DNA from: RGIG5681 sp034180345
GTDB taxonomy: Bacteria; Bacillota_I; Bacilli_A; Erysipelotrichales; Erysipelotrichaceae
Length of the DNA: 60,176 nt
Direction of reading: 5' to 3'
Assembly: GCA_034180345.1 (NCBI GenBank)
Contig: JAXFOQ010000030.1
Span: 1-60,176 of the forward strand
The notes beneath the pieces are model-generated. The model worked only from the letters and a program-made list of their open reading frames with translations. It had not been told where the DNA came from and did no database searches. Position 1 is the stretch's first letter. Each line of letters starts with the position of its first letter. Below are positions 9,232 through 19,206 of the stretch, piece by piece. Position numbers and translations under genes: made by a program.

Positions 9232-12200
9232 TGAAAAAAGCTTTATTTAAAGATGCATTGATTGAAATCAGGAAGACTAAAACCCGTTTTTTAGCTATTT
9301 TTGCGATTGTTGCCTTAGGAGTGGGTATTTTTAGTGGTATTGGTGCAACTGCTGACGATATGCGCTATACTGCCGATAAATATTTTGATCGTTATCATTT
9401 ATTTGATATTCATATGCTTAGTAGTCTGGGTATCACTCAAGATGATGTTGTTGCTTTTTCAAAACTTGATGAGGTTGAAGATGTTTTTCCAACCTTCAGC
9501 AAGGAAGTTTTAATTCAAAAAAATAATCAAGAAAAGGTATTTAGAATCGAGGGTTATGATTTTAGTAAAAATCAAAATATCAACGCTTTTAAATTAATTA
9601 AGGGGCGTTTACCAATTAATGATGATGAATGTTTGGTTGAAAATTCTGATCAAATAAAACAATTTGAAGAATTTGTAGAAATTGGTGATAATGTTGAATT
9701 TAGCTTACCAAAAAACGAGAATATTAAGAATACATTTAAAAAGGCTACCTGCAAGGTTGTCGGTACTGTTACAAGCCCATATTATTTATCTTATCAAAAG
9801 GGTTCAGCCAATATTGGTAATGGACAATTGGCTTCCTATATTTATGTTGATCAAAAGATATTTAATCTTGAAGTTTATACCGATCTTTATATAAGGGTTA
9901 AAGATGCTGATCCCTTAAACACCTATAGTGATGAATATCAAAAATTAATTAATAAAACTATTGATGATTTTAAAATTATCACTGAAGAAAGAGCCAAGAT
10001 TAGAAAAGACGATATTTACAATCAAGCTAATACAAAATATCAAGAAGGTCTTGCGACATATCAAAAAAATCAAGCTATTTTTAATCAAGAGATTACTGAT
10101 GCTGAAATTAAGTTGAAGAATGCTAAAAAAGACTATGATGATGGCTATCAAAAATACTTGTATGAAAAAGCTCGAGCTGATCAAAAACTTGATGAAGCTA
10201 AATATGTTATCGATGATGGTTATCGACAATTAAAGACTCATAAAAATGAAATCTATCAACAACTTCCTGGTATTATTAATAAACTTAATAATAGCCTCAG
10301 TGAAATGACGGCCCAAAAAAATAATCTTGATGCTGGTATGGCGATAATGGAAAGTTCAGCCTTAAATACTAAAGCTACTATTCAACATAAACAAGATTAT
10401 TTAAAATCAACTTTAAATAAATTATTGGAAATTATCACTAAAAGTTTTAATGGTCCCATTAGCGATGATGAGCTTAATGAATACAATCATTATAAACAGA
10501 ATTATTTAAATGCTTATGACGAATTAAATCAGCTTTTAAATTCTGATGACTTTGATAATTTAATTAATTATAAAAAGACGGTTGTTATTAGTAATAATCT
10601 TGATAAATTAATGACTGAGCTTAAAAATACCATTGCTTTATTTGAAAATGTTAAAAATAATTCTTGGGATAATCAAAAGCTTATTAATGCCATAGATAAT
10701 TTTAATGAAACCTACGATAATACCAAAAATATGGTTGATGAATATCAACAAGTTCTTAGTGCTGGTAATACTGAATTATTGACTTTTGAAAATGAAAGTA
10801 AGACTCTTGTAGAATGGATTGCTTATAGGGAAGACTTATTTAAAAATATTCCTGTACCTATCAATGAATTATTTGCGATTATCGCTGATGATCTTAATGG
10901 TGCCGATAAAAATATTGTTGGTGAAAAATTAATGGAAGTAAACGCCATCAACAAGCGTATTGATGATTTAGAACATCATGATAATTATCTTAAATATAAT
11001 TTAGCTTTTTCTAATATTGAAGTTGAAAAGAATAAGCTTAATTTTTATCATCATCAAAAAGTGGAACAACTTTATTTACCTATATCGTCATTGATTGAAA
11101 TTAATGCTAATGAGCTTAAAATAAACACCCAAGCACAACAGTTAAATGCTAAAAAAGTATCGGTAAATACACATTTTGAAGCCATTAAAAAGGATCTTGA
11201 TTTAGGACTTACAACTTTAAATGATAATTACATTACTTATTATCAGAATAAGTTGGATGGTGAATATCAATTAAAAGATGCTTACAATAAACTTGTTGAT
11301 GCCAAAAATAAGCTCGATAATATAAAAGATGGTAAGTGGTATATTTTAGGCAGAGATAAACACTATAGTTATGTTGATTATCGAGGAACCTGTGATCGTA
11401 TGGAGGCTATTGCCAAGGTTTTTCCAGCCTTTTTCTTTCTGGTTTCAGCCTTAGTTTGTCTTACGACAATGACGCGTCTTGTTGATGAAAAAAGATTGGA
11501 AATTGGTACTTTAAAGGCATTGGGCTATCGTAAAGGGCAAATTATTTTCAAGTATTTATTTTATGCAGGTAGTGCTTCGCTTTTGGGTGGGCTTATCGGC
11601 GCAATATTAGGTATCCATATTTTTCCTTATATTATTTATAATACATGGAAGATGTTATATGATATGCCAGACATTAGTTTTGTATTTCAGGGCAAATTGT
11701 TAGTCTTTAGCATTTCTATCTCGATGTTGATTACTGTTATTGCAACTATCTTTGCCTGTGCTAAGACCTTGAAAGATAATCCTGCTCAATTAATAAGACC
11801 AAAGACACCAAAGCTTGGTAAAAAGATTCTTTTAGAAAGAATTGCCTTTATCTGGAAACCCTTATCATTTATTTCTAAGATAACCGTTAGAAATTTATTT
11901 CGATATAAAAAGCGTTTCTTTATGACGGTTGTTGGGATTGCTGGTTGTACTGCTTTACTTGTGGCTGGTTTTGGAATTCATAATTCCATCTCAACCATTG
12001 TTAATGCTCAATTTTATGAAATATTTAATTATCATGGTGAAGTTGATATTGATGTTGATTACCAATCTTACCAAGAAATTATTAAAATAATTGATAATCA
12101 TAAATTAATCGATAATAATTATGGTATTTATAAAAAAAGTGGCAAAGTAATTAAAGGTAATTTTGAAAAAGATGCTTATTTGGAGGTTTTTGATCACTAT

Positions 12201-12998
12201 CGTAATTTTAGTAATTTAATTAGCTTGCATCATCGTACAGATAAACAACAGTGTATTTTTGATGAAGATGGGGCTGTTATTAGTGAAAAGATGGCAATTG
12301 ATTTAAAAATCAACAAGGGTGATTTAATTAACTTCAATATCGATAATCATAATTATCAGATTAAAGTTTTAGATATTGCTGAAAATTATTTGCATCATTA
12401 TATTTATATGCCTCAGGAATATTATCAAAAAGTCTTTGATAAGCACCTGGTTAATAATACAATTATCTTTAGAATGAAAGAAGCATCAGCCGATAATCAA
12501 AGTAAGATAACCGCCGATCTTATGATGCTTAAGGATGTCAATGGTATTAGTTATAATCTGTGGATTAGAGATAATTTTAATCAGATGATTAGTGGTCTAT
12601 CATCAATCGTGGCAATACTGGTTGTATCAGCAGCTTTATTGGCATTTGTGGTTTTAATCAATCTTACCAATGTCAATATTTCAGAACGCATACGGGAAAT
12701 TGCAACTTTAAAAGTACTTGGTTTTAGATATAAAGAAGTCAATGCTTATATTAATCGTGAAAATTTAATTCTATCTATTATTGGTGGAATGTTAGGATTG
12801 TTTCTCGGCAAAAGTTTACACTATATTATTATGATTGTAGTTGAACTTGATAATATAATGTTTGGACGAGAAATTAAATTGATTTCATATTTTTCTGCAT
12901 TTTTGTTGACGATATTATTTACGATTATAGTTGGTTTAATTATGAATAGACGCCTTAAAAAGATTGAAATGATTGAAAGCTTGAAAAGTATTGAATGA
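9231..12998 (+). CDS. Large FtsX-family ABC permease with coiled-coil extracellular domain
   Basis: A 1255-residue permease. TM1 is at about residues 18-38, followed by roughly 680 extracellular residues. About 250-700 of these are strongly helical and rich in Lys, Asn, Gln and Asp with heptad-like spacing, so probably coiled coil. A first FtsX domain (TM about 725-850) contains EIGTLKALGYRKGQI. A second extracellular segment and a second FtsX domain near the C-terminus contain REIATLKVLGFRYKEV. I use the ATG at 9231, in a TAATG overlap with the ATPase, although an in-frame ATG lies 6 nt earlier. The gene ends with TGA, evidence that TGA is a stop here. Confidence 0.88.
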   Translation: MKKALFKDALIEIRKTKTRFLAIFAIVALGVGIFSGIGATADDMRYTADKYFDRYHLFDIHMLSSLGITQDDVVAFSKLDEVEDVFPTFSKEVLIQKNNQEKVFRIEGYDFSKNQNINAFKLIKGRLPINDDECLVENSDQIKQFEEFVEIGDNVEFSLPKNENIKNTFKKATCKVVGTVTSPYYLSYQKGSANIGNGQLASYIYVDQKIFNLEVYTDLYIRVKDADPLNTYSDEYQKLINKTIDDFKIITEERAKIRKDDIYNQANTKYQEGLATYQKNQAIFNQEITDAEIKLKNAKKDYDDGYQKYLYEKARADQKLDEAKYVIDDGYRQLKTHKNEIYQQLPGIINKLNNSLSEMTAQKNNLDAGMAIMESSALNTKATIQHKQDYLKSTLNKLLEIITKSFNGPISDDELNEYNHYKQNYLNAYDELNQLLNSDDFDNLINYKKTVVISNNLDKLMTELKNTIALFENVKNNSWDNQKLINAIDNFNETYDNTKNMVDEYQQVLSAGNTELLTFENESKTLVEWIAYREDLFKNIPVPINELFAIIADDLNGADKNIVGEKLMEVNAINKRIDDLEHHDNYLKYNLAFSNIEVEKNKLNFYHHQKVEQLYLPISSLIEINANELKINTQAQQLNAKKVSVNTHFEAIKKDLDLGLTTLNDNYITYYQNKLDGEYQLKDAYNKLVDAKNKLDNIKDGKWYILGRDKHYSYVDYRGTCDRMEAIAKVFPAFFFLVSALVCLTTMTRLVDEKRLEIGTLKALGYRKGQIIFKYLFYAGSASLLGGLIGAILGIHIFPYIIYNTWKMLYDMPDISFVFQGKLLVFSISISMLITVIATIFACAKTLKDNPAQLIRPKTPKLGKKILLERIAFIWKPLSFISKITVRNLFRYKKRFFMTVVGIAGCTALLVAGFGIHNSISTIVNAQFYEIFNYHGEVDIDVDYQSYQEIIKIIDNHKLIDNNYGIYKKSGKVIKGNFEKDAYLEVFDHYRNFSNLISLHHRTDKQQCIFDEDGAVISEKMAIDLKINKGDLINFNIDNHNYQIKVLDIAENYLHHYIYMPQEYYQKVFDKHLVNNTIIFRMKEASADNQSKITADLMMLKDVNGISYNLWIRDNFNQMISGLSSIVAILVVSAALLAFVVLINLTNVNISERIREIATLKVLGFRYKEVNAYINRENLILSIIGGMLGLFLGKSLHYIIMIVVELDNIMFGREIKLISYFSAFLLTILFTIIVGLIMNRRLKKIEMIESLKSIE

Positions 12999-13012
12999 TT
13001 TAGATTTTATTG

Positions 13013-13021
13013 TGATACAAT
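13013..13021 (+). promoter_or_regulatory. Extended -10 promoter of pnp
   Basis: TGATACAAT is an extended -10 element 32 nt before the pnp start. A weak -35 TTGAAT lies 19 nt upstream, within the 3' end of the permease gene. Confidence 0.4.
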
Positions 13022-13052
13022 TAAATAGTTAAGAAATAGAGGAATATATTGA

Positions 13053-15245
13053 ATGAAAGAGATTTTTGAATTTGATTTCTGCGGTCGAAAATTAATCATC
13101 GAGGCTGGTGAAGTCGCTAAACAGGCTGGGGGGTCATGTTTAGTTCGTTATGGTGATACCGTAACACTTAGCACTGCTTGTGCTAGTAATGAAGCTAAGG
13201 ATACTGATTTTTTTCCACTCACTGTATCGTTTGAAGAAAAACTTTATAGTGTTGGAAAGATTCCTGGTGGTTTTTTAAGGCGTGAGGGTCGTCCTAGCGA
13301 GCATGCCACGCTTACAGCTCGACTTATTGATCGTCCAATTCGTCCACTTTTTGCTGAAGGTTTTAGAAATGAAGTACAAGTTGTCAATACTGTTTTAAGT
13401 GTTGATCAGGATGCCAGTGCTGAAATGGCAGCGATGTTTGGTGCCAGTGTTGCACTTTGCATTAGTAATATTCCATTTGGTGGTCCAATTGCTGGGGTTA
13501 TTGTCGGCTATATTGATGGTGAATTTATTGCCAATCCAAGTGTGGCACAAATGGAAAAATCACTAATTAATTTGACGGTAGCTGGTACAAAAGATGCGAT
13601 AAATATGGTTGAGGCTGGCGCAAAAGAAGTTAGTGAAGACTTGATGTTAGATGCTTTGATGTTTGGACATGATCGCATTAAAGAGCTTTGTACCTTACAA
13701 GAAACAATTATCGCTAAAGTCGGTAAAGAGAAGATGGAAGTTGTCTTACACGAGGTAAATGCTAAGGTTAAGGAAGTTGTTGATGCCAATGGTAGTGCTG
13801 CTATTAAAGAGGCAGTATCAATTAAAGGCAAATTAGAACGCTATGGCAAGATTGATGAGATTACCGCTCATATGTGTGAGCTTGTCAGCGATTTAAAATG
13901 GGATAGCGAAAAAGAACAAAATAAGGCTATTAAAGAATGTAAAGAATATTGCACATCAATTGAAGCCGATGAAGTTAGAAGATTAATAAGTGTTGAAAAA
14001 ATCAGACCTGATGGTCGTAAGGTTGATGAAATTCGTACATTAAATTCACAAATAGATTTATTACCTAGAGTTCATGGCAGTGCTTTGTTTACTCGTGGTG
14101 AAACACAAGTATTGAGTGTAACGACATTGGGTGCCCTTGGTGATAATCAAATTATTGATGATTTAACCGAAGTCGAAGAAAAACGCTTTATGCATCATTA
14201 TAATTTCCCACCATATAGTGTTGGTGAAACAGGGCGTATGGGTAATCCTGGTCGTCGTGAAATTGGTCATGGTGCCTTGGGTGAAAGAGCTCTTGCCCAA
14301 GTATTACCTAGCGTTGATGAATTTCCTTATGCTATTAGAACGGTTGCAGAAGTATTGGAGTCTAACGGTTCAAGTTCTCAAGCTTCTATATGCGCTGGTA
14401 CAATGAGTTTGATGGCAGCAGGTGTACCGATTAAAGCTCCAGTTGCTGGTATTGCGATGGGACTTGTTACTTATGATGAACACTATACTATTTTGAGTGA
14501 TATTCAAGGTATGGAAGATCACTTTGGTGATATGGACTTTAAGGTAGCTGGTACAAAAGATGGTATTACCGCACTACAAATGGATATTAAGATTAAGGGT
14601 ATTTCTAAGGATATTCTTAAAGAAGCATTGGCGCAGGCCAAGGACGGACGAGCTGTCATTATGGAAAATATGATGGCTACTATTTCGGCTCCTCGTAGCA
14701 GCGTTTCTAAATATGCACCGAAGATGGTTACAATTAAAATTCATCCAGATAAGATTCGCGAAGTTATCGGTACTGGTGGTAAGACTATCAATGGTATTAT
14801 TGAAGCTTGTGATAATGTTAAAATTGACATTGATGATAATGGTCTATGCGTTATTTATCATACTAATCAGGAAATGCTCGATAAGGCTAAGGCGACGATT
14901 GAAGAAATCATCAAGGAAGCAAAGGTTGGTGAAATTTATGAGGCAACAGTTGTTAGAATTGAAAAATTTGGAGCCTTTGTGGAATTATTCAAGGGCCAAG
15001 ATGCCTTACTACATGTTTCAAAAATTAAACACGAGCGTTTAAATAAGGTTGAAGATGCCTTAAAAATTGGTGATAAAGTCCAAGTTAAGGTAATGGAAAT
15101 TGATGAAAAGGGCCGTGTCAATGTCAGTGCTAAAGAATTATTGCCTGAACCCGAAAAGAAGACTAAGTATGAAGAAAAAGTTGATGAAGTTAAAACTGAA
15201 GAAAAAGCCAGTGGTATTGTCAGGTTTTTCGGTAAGAAGAAATAA
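13053..15245 (+). CDS. pnp: Polyribonucleotide nucleotidyltransferase (PNPase)
   Basis: PNPase is a trimeric phosphorolytic 3'-5' exoribonuclease of mRNA decay. Two RNase PH domains are present: the first ends its core near GGFLRREGRPSEHATLTARLID-like sequence at about residue 72, and the second contains FPPYSVGETGRMGNPGRREIGHG. A KH domain (IREVIGTGGKTINGI, about 565-580) and an S1 domain (YEATVVRIEKFGAFVEL, about 628-644) follow. A charged tail ends in GKKK. The length of 730 is normal. AGAGGAA precedes the ATG with an 8-nt spacer. rpsO, the common upstream neighbour, is not here. Confidence 0.96.
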   Translation: MKEIFEFDFCGRKLIIEAGEVAKQAGGSCLVRYGDTVTLSTACASNEAKDTDFFPLTVSFEEKLYSVGKIPGGFLRREGRPSEHATLTARLIDRPIRPLFAEGFRNEVQVVNTVLSVDQDASAEMAAMFGASVALCISNIPFGGPIAGVIVGYIDGEFIANPSVAQMEKSLINLTVAGTKDAINMVEAGAKEVSEDLMLDALMFGHDRIKELCTLQETIIAKVGKEKMEVVLHEVNAKVKEVVDANGSAAIKEAVSIKGKLERYGKIDEITAHMCELVSDLKWDSEKEQNKAIKECKEYCTSIEADEVRRLISVEKIRPDGRKVDEIRTLNSQIDLLPRVHGSALFTRGETQVLSVTTLGALGDNQIIDDLTEVEEKRFMHHYNFPPYSVGETGRMGNPGRREIGHGALGERALAQVLPSVDEFPYAIRTVAEVLESNGSSSQASICAGTMSLMAAGVPIKAPVAGIAMGLVTYDEHYTILSDIQGMEDHFGDMDFKVAGTKDGITALQMDIKIKGISKDILKEALAQAKDGRAVIMENMMATISAPRSSVSKYAPKMVTIKIHPDKIREVIGTGGKTINGIIEACDNVKIDIDDNGLCVIYHTNQEMLDKAKATIEEIIKEAKVGEIYEATVVRIEKFGAFVELFKGQDALLHVSKIKHERLNKVEDALKIGDKVQVKVMEIDEKGRVNVSAKELLPEPEKKTKYEEKVDEVKTEEKASGIVRFFGKKK

Positions 15246-15253
15246 ATAAATTT

Positions 15254-15278
15254 AAGCCTATATTGTATATAGGCTTTT
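15254..15278 (+). terminator. Terminator after pnp
   Basis: AAGCCTATA pairs with TATAGGCTT around TTGTA, followed by a short T run. Confidence 0.7.
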
Positions 15279-15285
15279 AAAAAGC

Positions 15286-15315
15286 TTGTCTATTGGGTAT
15301 TTGATGAGCTAAAAT
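15286..15315 (+). promoter_or_regulatory. Promoter of pyrH-frr-uppS-cdsA-dxr
   Basis: TTGTCT (15286-15291) and TAAAAT (15310-15315) with an 18-nt spacer lie between the pnp terminator and pyrH. Confidence 0.45.
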
Positions 15316-15330
15316 AATTAAAGAGGTAGT

Positions 15331-16041
15331 ATGTATTCTAAAATTTTATTAAAGTTAAGCGGTGAATCATTGAGCAGTAAAACAGATGCCTTTGATGTTG
15401 AGATACTTGAAAGAGTTGCCCTAGAAATTAAAGAAATTCATGATCAAGGTATTGATTTAGGAATCGTATGTGGTGGTGGTAACTTTGTTCGTGGAAGAAC
15501 TCTAAGTGCACTTGGGATTAAAAGAGAAAGTGCTGATACTATGGGAATGCTGGGTACGGTTATGAATTCTATCGCCCTAGAGTCGAAATTAAATGAGTTA
15601 GGCGTTAAAGCCAAGGCCTTTGCTGCCTTGGAGATGCCTCAGGTAATTGCACCTTATCGCCAAGATGAAGTTGAAGAATGTTTTAAAAATCATATGGTGG
15701 TATTATTTGCCTGTGGTGTTGGCAATCCTTATTTCAGTACGGATACTGGTTGTGCATTAAGAGCTATTGAAATTCGTGCTGATTTACTTTTATTGGCTAA
15801 GAATGGTGTTGATGGAGTATATGACAGCGACCCCGATGTTAATGCCGATGCTAAAAAATATGATGTTATTACATATGATGAGATGCTAGCTAAAAATTTA
15901 AAAGTTATTGATTTAACTGCAGCTAGTTTATTAAAAGACAATAAGATGAGTGCATATGTTTTTGATATGAAAGAAGCAGGAAATATAATTAAAGTAATTA
16001 AAGGCCAAGATATTGGCACTAAAATAATAGTAAAGGAGTAA
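15331..16041 (+). CDS. pyrH: UMP kinase
   Basis: Hexameric bacterial UMP kinase of the amino-acid-kinase fold; it converts UMP to UDP. Blocks seen: LLKLSGESLSS (about residues 5-15), GIVCGGGNFVRGR (about 44-56), GVGNPYFSTDTGCALRA (about 128-144) and NGVDGVYDSDP (about 157-167). The length of 236 is typical. AGAGGTAG precedes the ATG. In most Firmicutes pyrH follows rpsB-tsf; here it follows pnp, but frr, uppS, cdsA and dxr keep their usual order downstream. Confidence 0.96.
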   Translation: MYSKILLKLSGESLSSKTDAFDVEILERVALEIKEIHDQGIDLGIVCGGGNFVRGRTLSALGIKRESADTMGMLGTVMNSIALESKLNELGVKAKAFAALEMPQVIAPYRQDEVEECFKNHMVVLFACGVGNPYFSTDTGCALRAIEIRADLLLLAKNGVDGVYDSDPDVNADAKKYDVITYDEMLAKNLKVIDLTAASLLKDNKMSAYVFDMKEAGNIIKVIKGQDIGTKIIVKE

Positions 16042-16044
16042 TTT

Positions 16045-16590
16045 ATGGAAGAATTATTGATGGAATTGGAATTGGAATTAGACACAACGGTTGAATCATT
16101 TGAAAAAGCTCTGACATCAGTTAGAACAGGTCGTGCCAATCCTAATATGTTAAGTAGAGTTGAGGTTGAATACTATGGTGCTTTGACACCGATTAATCAA
16201 ATTGCCTCTATCAGCGTTAGTGAGGGTCGAACACTAGTAATTAAGCCCTATGATTCTAATAGTTTGAAGGATATTGAAAAGGCTATTAATGCCTCAGATT
16301 TAAACTTGCCACCAAATAATGATGGTACAGTAATTCGTTTAAGTGTTCCAGCTTTAACTGAAGAAACTCGTAAGGGCTATTGTAAGGATGTAGCAAAATA
16401 TGCTGAACACGCTAAAATCAGCATTAGAAATATTCGTCGTGATTATAATGAAAATGTTAAGAAAGATAAGACCATTCCTGAGGATGTATCTAAAAATACT
16501 TTAGATAAAATTCAAAAGGAAATCGATAAATACATTGATAAGATTGACGAAATTGCTAAAAACAAGGAAAAAGAAATTCTAACAATTTAA
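16045..16590 (+). CDS. frr: Ribosome recycling factor
   Basis: RRF splits the post-termination ribosome together with EF-G. The family blocks VRTGRANPNML (about residues 28-38), YYGALTPINQIASISV and a long charged helical domain with RNIRRDYNENVKKD (about 131-144) are present. The length of 181 is close to the usual 185. AAAGGAG lies at the right distance before the ATG, and the gap to pyrH is 3 nt. Confidence 0.95.
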   Translation: MEELLMELELELDTTVESFEKALTSVRTGRANPNMLSRVEVEYYGALTPINQIASISVSEGRTLVIKPYDSNSLKDIEKAINASDLNLPPNNDGTVIRLSVPALTEETRKGYCKDVAKYAEHAKISIRNIRRDYNENVKKDKTIPEDVSKNTLDKIQKEIDKYIDKIDEIAKNKEKEILTI

Positions 16591-16592
16591 TT

Positions 16593-17285
16593 ATGAATCA
16601 ACTACAGCATCTAGCAATCATCATGGACGGCAATGGAAGATATGCTAAAGAACATGGACAAATTAGAACTTTCGGTCATAAAAAAGGAACGGAAAATGTT
16701 AGGGATATTGCCATTTATTGTAATAAGTTAGGTATAAAGGTTTTGACTCTTTATGCTTTTAGTACGGAAAATTGGAAAAGACCGACCAGTGAAGTCAATT
16801 ATTTAATGTCTTTACCAGAATTTTTCTTTTCTAGTTATATTAAGGATTTGATGGCTAATAATATTAGGGTGATGACAATTGGAGATATTGATGGTGTTCC
16901 TAAAAAAACGCGTAGCGTTATTGCTAATGCGATTGAAAAAACCAAGTTTAATACTGGTTTAATTCTTAATTTAGCCATGAATTATGGTGGTCGTAATGAA
17001 ATTGTAAATGCCGCTATTAGTTATGCTGATGATGTTGCTAATGGTCGTGATAATGATTTAACTGCCGATGAATTTGAGAATTATCTTTATACTAAGGATT
17101 TACCACCAGTTGATTTAATGATTAGAACTAGTGGTGAAATGCGTTTATCTAATTTTTTACTTTATCAATTAGCTTATAGTGAGATGATTTTTATTGATGT
17201 TCATTGGCCAATTTTCACTACAGATATATTGGATAAATGCTTGGAAGATTATCAAAATCGCAAGCGTCGTTTTGGAGGTGTTTGA
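16593..17285 (+). CDS. uppS: Isoprenyl transferase (undecaprenyl diphosphate synthase)
   Basis: Makes the C55 lipid carrier precursor for peptidoglycan by cis-condensation of IPP. The catalytic Asp is in IMDGNGRYAKE (residues 9-19; most homologues have Trp where this has Tyr). Later blocks are MNYGGRNEIVNA and LMIRTSGEMRLSNFLLYQ, which contain the pyrophosphate-binding Arg residues. At 230 residues it is slightly short. No clear Shine-Dalgarno precedes the ATG, which starts 2 nt after the frr stop, so re-initiation is likely. Confidence 0.94.
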   Translation: MNQLQHLAIIMDGNGRYAKEHGQIRTFGHKKGTENVRDIAIYCNKLGIKVLTLYAFSTENWKRPTSEVNYLMSLPEFFFSSYIKDLMANNIRVMTIGDIDGVPKKTRSVIANAIEKTKFNTGLILNLAMNYGGRNEIVNAAISYADDVANGRDNDLTADEFENYLYTKDLPPVDLMIRTSGEMRLSNFLLYQLAYSEMIFIDVHWPIFTTDILDKCLEDYQNRKRRFGGV

Positions 17286-18067
17286 TGATTACTAGAATTT
17301 TAAGTGCTATTGCTATGATGTTGATTGTAGCTTTACCAATATATTTTGGTGGCTGGTTATTGAATATATTTTTAATTGTGATGTCCCTTATTGCTGGCTA
17401 TGAATATGTTTCAATCAGGAATAAACGCTTTAATATCTTACTTTATGTGATTATTGAATTATTTATTTTAGGTATTATTGTTTTTCCTAAAAATCAGGTG
17501 GGAATCATCTTAATTTTATTGATTGGTTTATTCACAACCTCAATCTTATTTGAAGATATTACCTTTGTTGATGTGAATAGTACCTTTGCGATTAGTGTTT
17601 TAGTTGGTTTTGCCATATATGCTGTTTTAACATTTTATCGTTTTCCCTACAGTAATTTTCACTTTTTATATGTGATTATCGCAACCTTTGGTACTGATAC
17701 CGGAGCATATTTTGTCGGTTTAAAATTTGGTAAACATAAGTTAATTGAAAGAGTATCACCAAAGAAGACCGTTGAAGGTTCGATTGGTGGCTGGCTTTTT
17801 GGTATGGTTTTATCATTTGGTTTTGCCTATCTACATAATTATTTTTTTGGTGGAGTTAACTCATTACCTTATTATTTAATCATCAGTGCTATCTTACCGA
17901 TTGTTTCACAAATCGGTGATTTGAGTTTCAGCTTAATCAAAAGAAATTATAAGGTTAAAGATTTTGGATCGCTTATTCCAGGTCATGGTGGTTTATTAGA
18001 TCGTATTGATAGTTTGATTTTTTCACTGATTTTTCTTATTTCAGTTTTGGGGTTCTTGTATCGATGA
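17285..18067 (+). CDS. cdsA: Phosphatidate cytidylyltransferase
   Basis: Integral membrane enzyme that makes CDP-diacylglycerol from phosphatidate and CTP. About eight hydrophobic segments span the 260 residues. The C-terminal signature GSLIPGHGGLLDRIDSLIFS (about residues 226-245) is the CdsA motif. I start at ATG 17285, which overlaps the uppS TGA, because GGAGGTG lies just upstream (17275-17281); in-frame codons further upstream lie inside uppS. Its product feeds pgsA at 46.3 kb. Confidence 0.94.
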   Translation: MITRILSAIAMMLIVALPIYFGGWLLNIFLIVMSLIAGYEYVSIRNKRFNILLYVIIELFILGIIVFPKNQVGIILILLIGLFTTSILFEDITFVDVNSTFAISVLVGFAIYAVLTFYRFPYSNFHFLYVIIATFGTDTGAYFVGLKFGKHKLIERVSPKKTVEGSIGGWLFGMVLSFGFAYLHNYFFGGVNSLPYYLIISAILPIVSQIGDLSFSLIKRNYKVKDFGSLIPGHGGLLDRIDSLIFSLIFLISVLGFLYR

Positions 18068-19206
18068 AAAAAATTATTTTATTAGGAGCCAGTGGCTCCA
18101 TTGGCACACAGACCATCGACATCATCAAGGCTCATAGTAAGGAGTTAGAACTTATTGGTGCCAGTGTCTATAATAATGTTGATTATTTACGGCAATTATT
18201 GGATACCTTCAATCTTAAATATGTCTGGTTAAAAGAAATGGATGATAATTTAAAGATTAAATATCCTAATACTAAATTTTTTACTGGCGAAAAAGGTCTT
18301 GTTGACCTTGTTGAAGTTGATGACTATGACTTACTTGTAAATGCGCTAGTGGGGAATGTTGGCTGTTTACCGACAATTGCCGCTATTAAAAATCATAAGG
18401 ACATTGCTTTAGCCAATAAAGAAACATTGGTTTTAGCAGGTGATATTATCAATAATCTGCTTGAAGAAAATCATGTTAATATGTATCCTATCGATAGTGA
18501 ACATAGTGCTATTTTTCAAGTGTTACATGGTAATGACAAAAAAGATATTAAAAGGCTTATTGTTACTGCCAGTGGTGGTGCATTTAGAGAATTAACTAAG
18601 GAAGCATTAAAAGATGTCAGTCTTAAAGACGCTTTAAAACATCCGACATGGTCAATGGGTACTAAAGTCACTATTGATAGTGCTACCTTAATGAATAAGG
18701 TTAATGAGGTAATTGAAGCTCATCATCTGTTTAAAATACCCTATGATCAAATTGATGTAATTATTCAAAAAGAATCGATCATTCATTCGATGGTGGAGTT
18801 TAATGATGGTAGTGTTTTGGCTCAATTAAGCGTTCCTGATATGCGTTTACCAATCCAATATGCACTACTTTATCCTAAACATGATTTTATGCCCAATTAC
18901 CAACAACTTGACTTTGATAACTTACTAAGCCTTAATTTTATGAAGGTTGATCCTAAGCGATTTTCATTATTTACACAAGCCAAGCTATTTGGTGCCAAGG
19001 GCGGTAATGCAGGGGCAATTTTAAATGGTGCCAATGATACAGCGGTTGCCTTATTTATGCAAGAAAAGATTAGTTTTATTCAAATTGAAGAAGCGATAAT
19101 TTATGCACTGAATAGGTGTCCTTTCATTGAAAATCCTACACTAGAAGAGTTATTAGAATCTCGTGAATTAGCCGCTAAAACAGTATATGACTTTTTAATA
19201 AAATAA
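18064..19206 (+). CDS. dxr: 1-deoxy-D-xylulose 5-phosphate reductoisomerase
   Basis: Second enzyme of the non-mevalonate isoprenoid pathway (NADPH and Mn/Mg dependent). The N-terminal Rossmann GASGSIGTQTIDII is at residues 8-21. The metal and substrate region is PIDSEHSAIFQ, the catalytic block ASGGAFRELT, and the flexible-loop region HPTWSMGTKVTIDSATLMNK (about 196-215). The length of 380 is typical. It starts in the cdsA stop codon (ATGA). The usual downstream rseP and proS are missing; a converging gene overlaps its 3' end by 32 nt. Confidence 0.96.
   Translation: MKKIILLGASGSIGTQTIDIIKAHSKELELIGASVYNNVDYLRQLLDTFNLKYVWLKEMDDNLKIKYPNTKFFTGEKGLVDLVEVDDYDLLVNALVGNVGCLPTIAAIKNHKDIALANKETLVLAGDIINNLLEENHVNMYPIDSEHSAIFQVLHGNDKKDIKRLIVTASGGAFRELTKEALKDVSLKDALKHPTWSMGTKVTIDSATLMNKVNEVIEAHHLFKIPYDQIDVIIQKESIIHSMVEFNDGSVLAQLSVPDMRLPIQYALLYPKHDFMPNYQQLDFDNLLSLNFMKVDPKRFSLFTQAKLFGAKGGNAGAILNGANDTAVALFMQEKISFIQIEEAIIYALNRCPFIENPTLEELLESRELAAKTVYDFLIK

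Noticed and set aside
13508..13831. 107-codon frame antisense to pnp
   Set aside because: Ser/Ala/Leu-rich antisense shadow of a conserved gene.
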